This document shows, piece by piece, positions 22,971 to 33,616 of a stretch of DNA of 64,000 nucleotides. This stretch comes from Neodontobutis hainanensis (Eukaryota; Chordata; Actinopteri; Gobiiformes; Odontobutidae): positions 1 through 64,000 of the forward strand of contig JALDNG010000525.1 in assembly GCA_024349245.1 (NCBI GenBank). The letters run 5' to 3'. Both the position numbers and the translations under genes were made by a program. Within the stretch, counting starts at the first letter, position 1. Every line of letters begins with the position of its first letter. Below the pieces are notes generated by a model, which was not told the origin of the DNA, did not search any database, and was given only the letters and a program-made list of their open reading frames with translations.

Positions 22971-23594
22971 TTATTGGAAATAATGAAAAGAGCACGAATT
23001 CGTCGATTGTTGTGGAATAAAATATGCTGAATTCTGAGTATTGATGTTGGAGACGTCAGTTGTAGGAACTCCAATCATCATTGTTTGGTAAGGTTGAATT
23101 TGAGGGGTATTAAAGGCTAACGGAGGGTTCTGAATATAGTAGTTAAGAAATTGGTTTTGAAGCATATCTGTGCGTGGAATGAGGTCATTTATACTTTTTG
23201 AACTCACGAAAGAGGTATTTCTCTGAGCGTTTTGGAGAACCATCTCTTGACCATTTATCGTGGGAAGTTGCTGGGCCTCCTGCTTTCTTTTAGGTCCGGT
23301 AGCCCATCTACGAGAAAAGTCTCCTTTTTCAAAAAAGGGGATGTATTGATTGTAGATGCCCCAAAAAGACGCCCCACGATTCAAATTTCGTATCTTATAA
23401 AAGCACCCATGAGTGGATAAGTTGTGACGGACGCTATTCTGCCATGAAACATGATTGATGATAACATGAGAATAGTTGGCCTTGATGAAGGAATAGATTT
23501 CTTGAAGTAGAAGGCGCTTCTCTGCTGAAGATAAAATCGCTTGGATGACCATCACCAGGTAGGAAGGGTATCGTTGGTTCATATTGCCACTCAT
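22971..23594 (-). CDS. Forkhead (Fox) transcription factor, intronless
   Basis: An uninterrupted 207-codon frame. Residues about 8-95 form a winged-helix forkhead domain placed almost at the N terminus: Y-P-S-Y-L-V-M-V-I-Q-A-I-L-S-S (helix 1), L-L-L-Q-E-I-Y-S-F-I (helix 2), and the recognition helix W-Q-N-S-V-R-H-N-L-S with the conserved Asn, Arg and His that touch DNA, then C-F-Y-K-I. Wing 1 is short and diverged (N-R-G-A-S-F-W). The end E-K-G-D-F-S-R-R resembles the K-G-D-F-R-R-R of FoxQ2 proteins, which are often intronless, so FoxQ2 is the tentative subclass. A basic patch (P-K-R-K-Q) follows and may serve as a nuclear localisation signal. The remaining C-terminal half is Gln/Asn/Ser-rich with no known domain. 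A role as a sequence-specific nuclear regulator is known for the family; its targets here are unknown. Confidence 0.88.
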   Translation of the reverse strand: MSGNMNQRYPSYLVMVIQAILSSAEKRLLLQEIYSFIKANYSHVIINHVSWQNSVRHNLSTHGCFYKIRNLNRGASFWGIYNQYIPFFEKGDFSRRWATGPKRKQEAQQLPTINGQEMVLQNAQRNTSFVSSKSINDLIPRTDMLQNQFLNYYIQNPPLAFNTPQIQPYQTMMIGVPTTDVSNINTQNSAYFIPQQSTNSCSFHYFQ

Positions 23595-24383
23595 AACAAC
23601 TTCAATAATACAAGATTTGTTTTGGCTCTAATCACCACACCGCTTTTTAAATATCATTAACATAGATTAATTTTCCAAAATAGGCTCAGGTTCAAGTTAA
23701 GTTAACCCTTTATTATATAAATGAAAGGTATCATCAGATACACGGTTTCCTAACGTATTTATTGAAAATCCTCTTATATATTTGTAACACGCTAACATGC
23801 TAATATAACAGAGCGAATTATCTTACGACAAACAAGCAGCTCACGAACGAAGGCCTCGCTTGATGGTATCTTGAAAACTTAATATGAAATAACACGCATC
23901 CTCCACCAATGAATGAAAGTGGAATTTGTTTTTGATAGATATAAGGAAAAGAGGTGATAATATCAACATTCTTTTAGCTGAATTTATTTAATCTATGCAA
24001 TATTTAAACAGGTTAGATTAGATCGACGCCATTTGGAATTATTATACGATCTTCTTTAAACCTTGTTTTGAGTTTATATTAGAAAACGTTTCGTGTAAAA
24101 ATTATGCTAAACCTAAACAAACTTTCTTTGATGTTTATATCGGTTTAAAATTTGTTCATTTAAACCTCGAAAAAATTGAAAGATTTAATCTTAAATTCGA
24201 TATAAGTAAACAGCTAAATTAAAAGTACTAAGTCTACTTTATACGAGTCTGGCTTATTGATTCACTCTTAATAACACACAACTCTCATGAAATACCCTAG
24301 TTTGCTCTCACACATAGTGTCATTCAAATGGAACAATTTTGATCATGCCATGAAAATATAAGATAAATATATTTTAAACCTGG
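23595..24383. other. Upstream region of the forkhead gene, AT-rich
   Basis: About 0.8 kb with no supportable gene. It includes the presumed promoter of the forkhead gene, but I cannot point to a defined TATA box or other element. Confidence 0.35.
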
Positions 24384-24775
24384 ACAGAAATAGACGCACA
24401 CTTAACTCGATAAAGGAAGTTGATGAGAAGGGACTCAGAATGTTCTCATAGTCATGATGAGATTTGCTAACTGCCAAAAATTTGTATCACTATCACAGTT
24501 CACAAACGCAAATTCGAAAATCATCGTCTAAAAAGAACATTTTTTGACAAGCTTGAAGAATAAAAACGAATTTTTACACCACATCAAGTTAAAAACTACT
24601 AAATTAAAGAGAAAGCGCATCTCAAAACTCAAAGATCAACATCCTCAGTTCACGCTGTAAGTGCTATTGCAGACAAGGAGGATGAATTAAAATTTCTGAA
24701 CTTTTAAAACTCAACTGAGGATATAACTACAGTCAATTCCCATTTAGTTTCTTCAATACATTTTTAAGATCATGA
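24384..24775 (+). other. Cluster of coding-like exons of an unassigned gene
   Basis: Successive plus-strand segments read like protein: N-L-D-R-N-R-R-T-L-N-S-I-K-E-V-D-E (about 24384-24440), F-A-N-C-Q-K-F-V-S-L-S-Q-F (24464-24530), L-H-H-I-K-L-K-T-T-K-L-K-R-K-R (24573-24658) and H-A-V-S-A-I-A-D-K-E-D-E (24652-24705). Segments that look like introns lie between them, for example 24528-24553 (GT-AG, 26 nt) and a GTAAGT donor at 24658. The phases do not all agree, which would fit one or two indel errors. Basic, lysine-rich product; family unknown. Confidence 0.33.
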
Positions 24776-25035
24776 ATAACGTGGTAATTATCGATATATA
24801 TGCGACGAAGAATAAGATCTACCTGACAATTAATTAATTTTTAACTTTAATTCAAGCATATACGGAAATAATCACAGTTTCAAAATACCAAAATTAAAAC
24901 AGGTTAATATTTTAACCCAATAGTTGTTTTCGTTAAATTTGATATCGTGCTTTTCTTTCTCCCAGTTATTTTTCTTCGTGCTAAACTGTATATCCCACCT
25001 TGAATCCCTATTTAGCCATTGATAAAATTCAAAAA

Positions 25036-25167
25036 TTACTCAAGTGAATAAATGTAAAACGGTTTCTCTGTCTTGAGAGCCAGAGATATACTATACTGTT
25101 GTCCTCTTGGAGCACATATTTTCAGCCATACAGAAGTTTCAAGAATACACGCGGAGTAATGAACCAT
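25036..25167 (-). CDS. Unassigned short exon or small protein
   Basis: An ATG at 25167 opens a 43-codon minus-strand frame (M-V-H-Y-S-A-C-I-L-E-T..., ...R-G-Q-Q-Y-S-I-S-L) ending at 25036-25038. Another protein-like frame lies upstream on the same strand (about 25300-25200, I-F-E-L-S-V-D-K-S), so this may be the last exon of a longer gene. The codons look used, but no domain is recognisable. Confidence 0.3.
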   Translation of the reverse strand: MVHYSACILETSVWLKICAPRGQQYSISLALKTEKPFYIYSLE

Positions 25168-25599
25168 TTTACATCAAAATTTTGACTATTTCATCAATCT
25201 GAAAGTGTACGGGACAAAATTAATGACTTATCGACTGATAATTCGAAAATACGTTTTGGAATTTATTCCTCAGTTTCTCCTATGTTTTTGAAGTTTCGAG
25301 TATCCTTCGTATAATAAACGAAGACTATTGTTTTTTGTTTTCGTAACAATTAAGTCCACGTTTGAATGTTAAATTTTTCTAGAACATTTTATAACTTTAG
25401 AAAAGGGAAAGTTTATTTTGAGTACACTGTCCAGATTGATAAAAAATAATTCTCTTGAAGAAAACGCGATAAACCGGGGAATTTCGGTGGAAAATGTGCA
25501 CGTTTTCAGTTAGCATTCATTAAAAGTAGATTTTGGCCGAATTAACGAGGGGCGAACTTGCAGATTTCAAAATATTTCGCCTTAACACATACCATCTAA

Positions 25600-26035
25600 A
25601 AAGCGGTGCGTTTTATTGAATAATTGTTGGGGCCTTCCCTCCTATAGACACTCATTTCTTGAAGGAATCTAAGCGAATAAAGTAGGAGCATATCTTGTCA
25701 AATATTGGCTGTTTCACTTTTACGAGCAGGTTCACGCTTCGTCGTCGAATAAATGGTATGAAAAACTCTCTTCAATATTCCACTTAGTTTTAGGCGTAGT
25801 AATCTCCGTTCCTGTTCTTAATAATCGAAGACGTTTCTTAACTTTCATCAAAGCTGATAAGTTTTCTGAAAAAAGGAGAACAGGTTGATGCCCCTCCATC
25901 TGGAGAAAACAGTAATTGGTAAGACAACAGAGTTATCTTCTGCTCCCCTCTTGTTATTTTTCATTCATTAACAAAGTTAAACTCCGCCGATAAACACTCG
26001 TACCACTCAAAAACCTCTCCCATTCTGTTCACCAT
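25600..26035 (-). other. Unassigned coding-like region
   Basis: From an ATG at 26035 the minus strand reads M-V-N-R-M-G-E-V-F-E-W-Y-E-C to a stop after 24 codons. Several overlapping frames downstream are protein-like (L-L-S-Y-Q-L-L-F-S-P-D-G-G near 25900; T-T-K-R-E-P-A-R-K near 25735; S-V-Y-R-R-E-G-P-N-N near 25645). The region is markedly less AT-rich than its flanks. I could not assemble a single splice model, so this may be a gene with indels, a pseudogene or a transposon fragment. Confidence 0.3.
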
Positions 26036-26059
26036 TCTCGTGAACTGATATCTATATCT

Positions 26060-28990
26060 ATAAGTGATGTTTCCTAGCTATGCTTTGATAATACTATCAA
26101 GGTATTCATAGCCACTGAAACATTTTTAAACGTCTTTTATAAATTAAAAATTTCGATCAGAAAATAACTTCTTCTGAAAATACTTCTTTCCTCTAGAAGG
26201 TTAAAATTTCTTAATTAAACTTCCATTCTTATAGAAATGATTTTTAAATAGTGTTATTGGTGAAGTAGCCAATGCCCAAAATGCTAAAAATGCAGTGTGG
26301 CCAAATGAGTTGCATTATTTTTTTTCATGCCAAAATAAGACGATAAACTCCTATTAAATTAGAGCTTTAAAGTTAATTTCTTGATGTAAAAAAACCACCT
26401 ATTTTTACGAATGCCACAAGGTAATATCAAGGATGCAACCTCATACCAACGTTATAGGCAGGTTATATGGCTATCTTATGGAATCACAATAAAACCGAAA
26501 CTGACAACCAAAGGAAGCATGGAATGTATGATAATATTGGCAATCGACGGAACATTAGATTAATCATACACGTTGTAGAATTTTTCAAACCCTTTTCAAT
26601 GTCGTATCATTAACATATTTTTCATTAAACTCGATCTTTCGATATGAATGATGAACGAAATGGAGATTCAAAAATGTGCTTGTTGTAGTATTTAAAACCG
26701 TTCGAATGAAAGTGAATAAATATTAAAAAGGGGAACACCCATAAAAAGAATAAAATTCGGCCTATTAACGTCTTGCACAAGTTAAAATTTTCGAAAATGT
26801 TGATTCTGCAAGTATTAGAATTTTAATTACGAAGACACACAGACCACTTTGAGTTGATATCAAAATAGTTTCACAAGATTCAAAATAAACCGAGTGAAAA
26901 TTTTTTTATAACCATTCGAACTTGCCATTAAATTATCCAGACTGCTTATGGGTCACTCCGGAAACTGCTAAAAGCTTAAATAGATAAAAAGCAAATATGA
27001 TTTAGCACAAAAGTTTAACATGCTTTAAAATCAACGCAAACGCCTTTAAATGAAAAAATGTTTCAAACTTTTAAAATAACTTAAACTTCAAAAGAATATT
27101 CGAATATAATCACCACATTTACATCATAGTTTCAACAAGTTTTTAAATTTAATTTTTACGATTTCTTGAGAAGACCACGTCATTCTGCATCACTTCAACC
27201 TTGAAAGGTTTTTCAAAAATTCAAATATAATCATTCTAGTGATGTATATAACATACACATTCAAAAGTTTACAAAAACGGCCATTCTGAGGCTCGAAAAA
27301 GACTAGATTGGTCAAATCGAATGTACCATAGAAACGAAATTTGCAGAAATAATACTAAGCTGATTTTTGATGGGGAATGTGGAGATGAATGAGGGTGCTT
27401 ACAATTAACTTGTTTTTATTCTCATGGGACGTCTCCTCATTCAACTATAAGTTTAAGCGAGGATTTATAGATCGACTTTGATGAAAATATAACATAAAGA
27501 CGGAACCATTTGAGTCATATGATAACACACACTGTTGAAGTTCAGACTTTTGAACATATCAAAAACTAAGTTTCAGTTTTTGAAAATATATCAGTGTTTT
27601 CCGCGTGTCGAGTGAGTTTTGAGATAATAAAAATTAAATGTTTAATTTTGACGTCAAGTAGAATAATCTCATGTAAAAAGCAATTGATGAAGCGTTATTT
27701 TACCTTAAAAGGAATGGTTTTGAAGATTATGGATTTATGACCAAGATATGGTCATCTAAAAACCATTTTTGTGGCACAAGGCTTATCGCAGTATTTATAA
27801 AACTGAAGCTGATTTTGACTAAAATGAAGAAAATAGGTGTTAAACAGGAAAATTTCTGCAAAATATATTAACTAGGCCCAAAAGTCTCTAAATTAGGTTT
27901 TATACGCGTTGATTTATTAAGATAAAGCACATTTTTAGCTCAATATAGATAAGTTTTTCTTAAGGTTGTTGGATAAATCGACGTCGTACATACATGAGAA
28001 CTATAGATAAATGTGACATTCAAAGTAAACCTTCTTCTTGAGTTATTATGTTTTCAAACAATATTATATTGATGACTCTTCTTCGAGTATTGTCGAAAGG
28101 TATTATTCAATTTTAAACATTTATTAATTAGTTTCCTTCAATCATGGTTCCTCTAACGACCTTAACACTATAAGTTCATTTTTAGCCTCGTAAAAGAAAA
28201 TATTTGGCAACTTTATATGAATGATAGTTTTTGAAGCTGTGCCTCTTTCTGTAAATAAGGAATACCTATCTGAAAAGGATGAACTCAACAGAGAACCATA
28301 TAGGTATTTTTATGAATTTTAGTCCTGTATTTTAAAAAGATACGAAGTTTGATTTATATATTTGTTTAAAATATTCTCGTAGGACTTTTCGAGTTTGTTC
28401 AAAAGTACTCGATTTAACATCAAGTTTATTTGTGTCAGTCCGGAACAATAAATTAACTCACGAACACAAAAATAAAAGTTATTTTATAAAATCTACAAAT
28501 AACTGAATTTATGGTGTGAATAGTGTTGGGTTTGTTCTGAAGAGAAGAGGAGCATAAACTGAATCAACTTTGAAACGAATTATAGGGTCAAAATGTTAGA
28601 GCACATGATAAGGTAGAAATATTTAGATAATAAAAATAAAACGACATTCTGTATTAAAAAACGGCCAGAGATTTGATTTTCCAGACTCAGAGTTGACAAG
28701 CGGGCTTGTACCTGTTAGTATTTACTCATAGACATGTTTATTTCGAAAATTACATGAAAATTTCACTTCAAAATGGATTAATTCACGAGTGCTAAGTTGT
28801 TCCTCGAATTTTTGCCAACCTACAGCCGTTTATATTTTTTAATATTTCAAGTTATTTATTTAGTCATTGATATGTGAACTAATAATGAATACAGGGTTGT
28901 ATTACAACGTTTGATTTATTCTATGTAGTTTAATGGTTTGTTGTGCTTTTCTTTGCTCATAGTTGCTATCGTTCGATTCCATACAGAAAT
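26060..28990. other. AT-rich non-coding stretch
   Basis: Nearly 3 kb with short frames only. No gene, RNA gene or repeat could be supported. Confidence 0.45.
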
Positions 28991-28993
28991 AAA

Positions 28994-29134
28994 ATGAAGA
29001 CATTAACTGAACTTAGAGTGGTACACAGATACATAATCAGATTACATCGTAAATTTAAATTCTTTGCCTTACGTGATCAACAGATTATTTATGAATTCAT
29101 CCGCGCACATGCATTATCCACTATAATAATCTAA
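28994..29134 (+). CDS. Possible small protein of 46 residues
   Basis: An ATG at 28994 opens a frame to the tandem stops TAA TGA at 29132. The product is basic and helical-looking (T-E-L-R-V-V-H-R-Y-I-I-R-L-H-R-K-F, then R-D-Q-Q-I-I-Y-E-F-I-R-A-H). The spacing of Leu/Arg and the H-R-x-x-R-x-x-R-K pattern recall LYR-type mitochondrial assembly factors, but the defining L-Y-R triplet is missing, so no family is assigned. It may equally be one exon of a longer gene. Confidence 0.3.
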   Translation: MKTLTELRVVHRYIIRLHRKFKFFALRDQQIIYEFIRAHALSTIII

Positions 29135-29139
29135 TGATG

Positions 29140-30898
29140 AGCGTTTTACACAATTTCAAAAGCTACAACTAATTGATAGATAACTTAGTTAAATGTTGAG
29201 ACGTCTAAAAATAATCGTTCTCTGCGATTTTTAGTTAGAGAGTTACAGGTGCACAAAAATACATGCGTTTCGTTGAAATATGCATCTGATGTAATGTTTT
29301 GAAAAATCCCATTCCTTAGTTTCCTTTGAAAGAGGTAAAATTTATTATTTTAGAAAGTTTAAAAAATATCGTAAGATGTTTGGATTCGTTCCTAATAAAA
29401 CCGCCAGAGTAGAGTGTGGATAAAGATTAACGTGGAGGGTTATGAAAAGTAGGGACTAGAATTAAAAAGGTAACTCCTTTATGGATATTTAAATTTGTAA
29501 TTTTAACATGACTCCAAAATTACACGAGAAATAGTTACGATGTGCTGAAAAATGAGTATTCCAGTTATTGTATTGCTGAATTCTGAAGTTAAAAATATAA
29601 ATTTGTCCAGAATTTTGTGACTGTGAAAACTCTGTCTGAAATCAACAACTTACTGTTATTTTCCTTGGACGACGGTTCATATTTTTGTGAAAAGATCTGC
29701 CTTTTATTTTTTAAAATCATAAAAGTTCTCTCATAGTCTGTTCAATAGAATCGCCGGTGAGTTAAACCGGCAAAAGAGTAAAAAGTTTTTTTTGCTAACT
29801 TGATTATCACCGTTTTATTTTAAAGTACTTACGAGTAAACGTATCCAAATTTTCTATAACCCTGTTAAACTATTGCTTTTAATAACGTTCATTTCGAAGA
29901 ATTAGAAAATCTGACATGATTTCGCTACAGTCAAGGTAAGCATCCTATCATTGTTAAAAACGCGCATATTTTTATCAAGTTGGAATCATCTTGCTCAACG
30001 ACATTTATATTGTTGCCCCATAAATTCGAATCGGTGGTGCATTGTTATTTTTCACACGATGATAGAATAAATCAAGAAAAGGCGACTTAAAAATTCTCTA
30101 GGTTGAATATTTAATTTTAATTTTCAACGCCAAACAGAGTTACAAAAATTTATGTCGTTTACTATGATGGAGCTCTCAGTTTCTGGCAAAGATACCTGGA
30201 AGTTTTTGAATTTTTCATTTGGAGGTATTATCCAAAGGGTTCGTTTTTGAAGAATTTGAACATTTCATGACTTTTAACCAATACAATAGGATCTAATTTG
30301 AAGGTTTATTCGTCTATCAGGTCGAGTCAGTTGTGAAAAAAATTACATGTTTTGATATTTGTGGCACATTCCATGAGTTAACGAACGTCCACCTTGTAAA
30401 CACGAATCGAGTACTTTATTCGTCAGATTTGTTAATTTTAGTTATAATTGTCGAGAGAGACAATAAAAACCTGTTATTTTTAATATTTTAAAATCAAAAT
30501 CACAAAGTGAGAAAATATCCCATTTTGAAAAATTAATACCAATAACATTCATCATGTGACAACTTAGGCTATTTTATGTCAAGGTAAAGTTATCAAATAT
30601 CATTGAACTGCGTTTTCGTGTATTTTAAACAAAAGAAAGAATCGAGAACATTGTAAATTATCTCAGCGGGGAATTAATTAAGTTACAGCCAATAAAAGGG
30701 CGCGATATCCATGATACATGAGATTGGTGAAAAGTATTTTACTTTTACCACTGGTAGACGCGACATTTTCCGTAAACATTGATTTACTGTGGATTGGAGA
30801 GAACATAATTGCAGTTTTTATGAAAACTCAAGGGGATTGTACAATAATGGGATACGTCGTTATTTAAATTCATTGATAAAAACGTTATATGAAAGCTG
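29140..30898. other. AT-rich non-coding stretch
   Basis: About 1.7 kb. No supportable gene. The last part is the presumed upstream region of the secreted-protein gene. Confidence 0.4.
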
Positions 30899-31603
30899 AT
30901 GTCCACAAGAGTGCTGTTCGTTTTTATACTCTTTAACTTTGCATACTTTTTGGATAATTCGATAAAAGTTTCACCGGCTGGTAACTGAGTTTTCATATGA
31001 TTCAAGGCAAACATCAAAATTCGAAAATCCAAACTTCGAAAGGAAACAAAGATGACGTTAACAACCAACCTCCTACGCCAATCAAAAAGCATAGCCTGTA
31101 TTTTAAGGGTTTATTCAAGTTTAAGAGTGGGAAAACAAAAATCTATCAAAAACAGGATTCTGTAGTCTTTTGTCTTTAACAAAAATAGTAAACAGAAAGC
31201 TGGGCCAATTGAAAATCAACCAACGGGGAAAAACGTCAAAGAGAAGTTGGTACCAAAGAAAAGACACGTCTGAACATTTGATTCAACTTAGAACATTCTC
31301 ACTCAACCGTTGGAGGGAAAGAACAATAAAAAAAGTGTTACCGTTCCTCCAGGTCAAAAAATCCAAAAATGATGATCGAGTATTTTTATTCCAACACAAA
31401 TTAGAAGTAAGAATATTGACGCCCTTTTCAATGTCGAAAACCAAGCCCAGTTCGGAGTTAGGAGTCGTTACGTGAGTCTAACTTTTGATACCAGGGAGCA
31501 GCCAAGCTCGGGACCGAAACTGAAAAACGTCACATCCACACCGAAAATATTGTACCCCTCAAATTTAATTAAGAAACCCCTCACCTGCAAAACCACAAAA
31601 TAA
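30899..31603 (+). CDS. Predicted secreted basic, low-complexity protein (novel)
   Basis: An ATG at 30899 opens a signal-peptide-like start (M-S-T-R-V-L-F-V-F-I-L-F-N-F-A-Y-F-L). A 26-nt GT-AG intron (30981-31006, phase 1) joins it to a polar, lysine-rich exon (K-H-Q-N-S-K-I-Q-T-S-K, then N-N-Q-P-P-T-P-I-K-K). Downstream two frames compete, one with A-G-P-I-E-N-Q-P-T-G-K and one with R-S-W-Y-Q-R-K-D. Downstream splice sites were not fixed. The last exon reads N-V-E-N-Q-A-Q-F-G-V-R-S-R-Y-V-S-L-T-F-D and ends at 31601-31603. No known domain. If the organism is a cephalopod renal parasite, a secreted protein facing the host is conceivable, but that is inference. Confidence is high for the first two exons and low for the middle. 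Confidence 0.5.
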
Positions 31604-33616
31604 GAGCTATGAAATTATCAAAACCCCATCTTCTAAGTATCCTGCGTGTTAGATGTTAGTATATTTTTAAAAGGAGACGAGAATGCAAAAGTTCTCATAA
31701 AAATATTACACAATAACCAGTACGAGTTATTAATTAAATAAATAATAAAAATTGCGACCCAAAAGCAAAAAAGGGAAACGAGAGAACTTTTAAACGGATC
31801 AATCCCAAGTAAACTCTAATTTATTCAAATCAAGTTTTAAAAAAGAGACTTTTCTGAACAGTACCACCTCGACTTCTTTCTTAACTCAACAAAATGAAGA
31901 TTCTGGCTTTTAAGCCGCTTTAAAAGTTATTTTGCTGGATTCTTTGAAAAGAAACAGATATAATTTTCAGTGTTTGTTTAAGAATATGACAATTATCCAT
32001 GAATTTTTAGTTTTATCAACCACAATTTACTTTTGCTCACCTCTAAACATTAAAATAGCCAAAAAATTATTTTCTACTATCAGAATGTATGATGGATAAA
32101 TTAAATTCGCGCCAAACTTTATAATTAGGCCAGTATTTCAGATAATAACATTCTTCAATCTTCGTCAAAATAATTACCGTTTTTTACGAATAACGAAATT
32201 CTCAAACTTTATGTTTTCCGATTGATTAATATTTAAATTTGGCACTTCTAAAATATTTGAAAGCCAGGCACCACCATTAAATATTCAGATGCTATTCTTC
32301 AAACATTTACCACATAAACACACTGAAAAATTCATATTTTTTAAAAAGCTTAAATTGTAAATTTAATCTTTCTTTGATTTGTGTAAATGTATGTTATTTT
32401 ATTTTATGACGCGTCCAATCTTAATTGAACAAACTGACGATCTCTCTCAACCTCGTGGGTTGAATTGTAAAAATTCATGAAATTTATATTCAACAACAAA
32501 TTTTGCAGGAAATAAAAAAAATTAGTTCTTAACTTGTTTAAATATTTCCTAAAACAAAGTCTAATCAATTATATTCTGATGACTGTAAAAAAAATGATTG
32601 AAGAACGTTTGAGGTTAATCTCATGACTTTAGTAAATTGAATGGCGCGGCGCAAATTAAGATAATTACGACTTTTTAAAGATTGAGCTTGTCTTATAGCG
32701 GATCGCGTTCAATAAAAACTTTACTTATTCACCACAATAAATAACATTTAATTTGTAAAAGAACAGTTTTTTCAGTTTTTATAATAATTTTAAGTAAAAT
32801 ATATAATTCGGATATCATCGTTAATGTTTTCAAATATGGTTTGAGTATATATCCTAATAAAATCCTAAATCAACAATACGTCACGCTACATTCGCGACAG
32901 TAAGTATGAAAAAATAATTTTAATTTCTATATGCGGATAAGTTTTTACTGCAAAAATTTAATGATACTATGTTTTAAGAGTTATCATAAGCAGTGTTCTA
33001 TTCATGACGGTTATGATGTGATAGAATTAGTTTTTATCACTTGAAAAAATTAATTATATTAGTGTTTGTTATATCGTTTTTTGTTAAAATATTTAATTTT
33101 TTGAACTATCAAGTCAAGAAAACTTCATTTAAAATATTCAGACATTATACTATTAGTTCTTAAATTATTGGCAGTTTCTATGCTATTTTATTTTTAAAAG
33201 GTTATTTATCTATAGAACATCTGCACAGTTATTTGGCATGCGCGTTTTTTTTCACGTCCGATGTAATAAAGCTAAAATAGTTAAATAACTTCATTATTCA
33301 GCCAACTCAATTTTTTCTATGCGCGCCTCGCGAGTATTTTAAAAATAAATGGTTAATATCTGCTCTCTGCCCATTACGGTAAAATATTGAGGTCAAAATT
33401 TTCACTGGATATATTCAACCAACCTATAGGTATATATACCGAGTTTTATTTTGGTGTTTATCGTGAAGATATTTGCTTATTGTATATTTTATGTACATTT
33501 CCGTGGTTTTTATCTGCAAAAACGATTTAACCTACTAATAATAATCATCTCAATGACTTTTATCCGAAAGTTTACGATAGAGCTCGATGAGGGTTTTGAC
33601 GGTATAATTTAGTATA
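31604..33616. other. AT-rich non-coding stretch upstream of the MST kinase
   Basis: About 2 kb of AT-rich sequence between two plus-strand genes. No gene or defined promoter element is visible. Confidence 0.45.
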
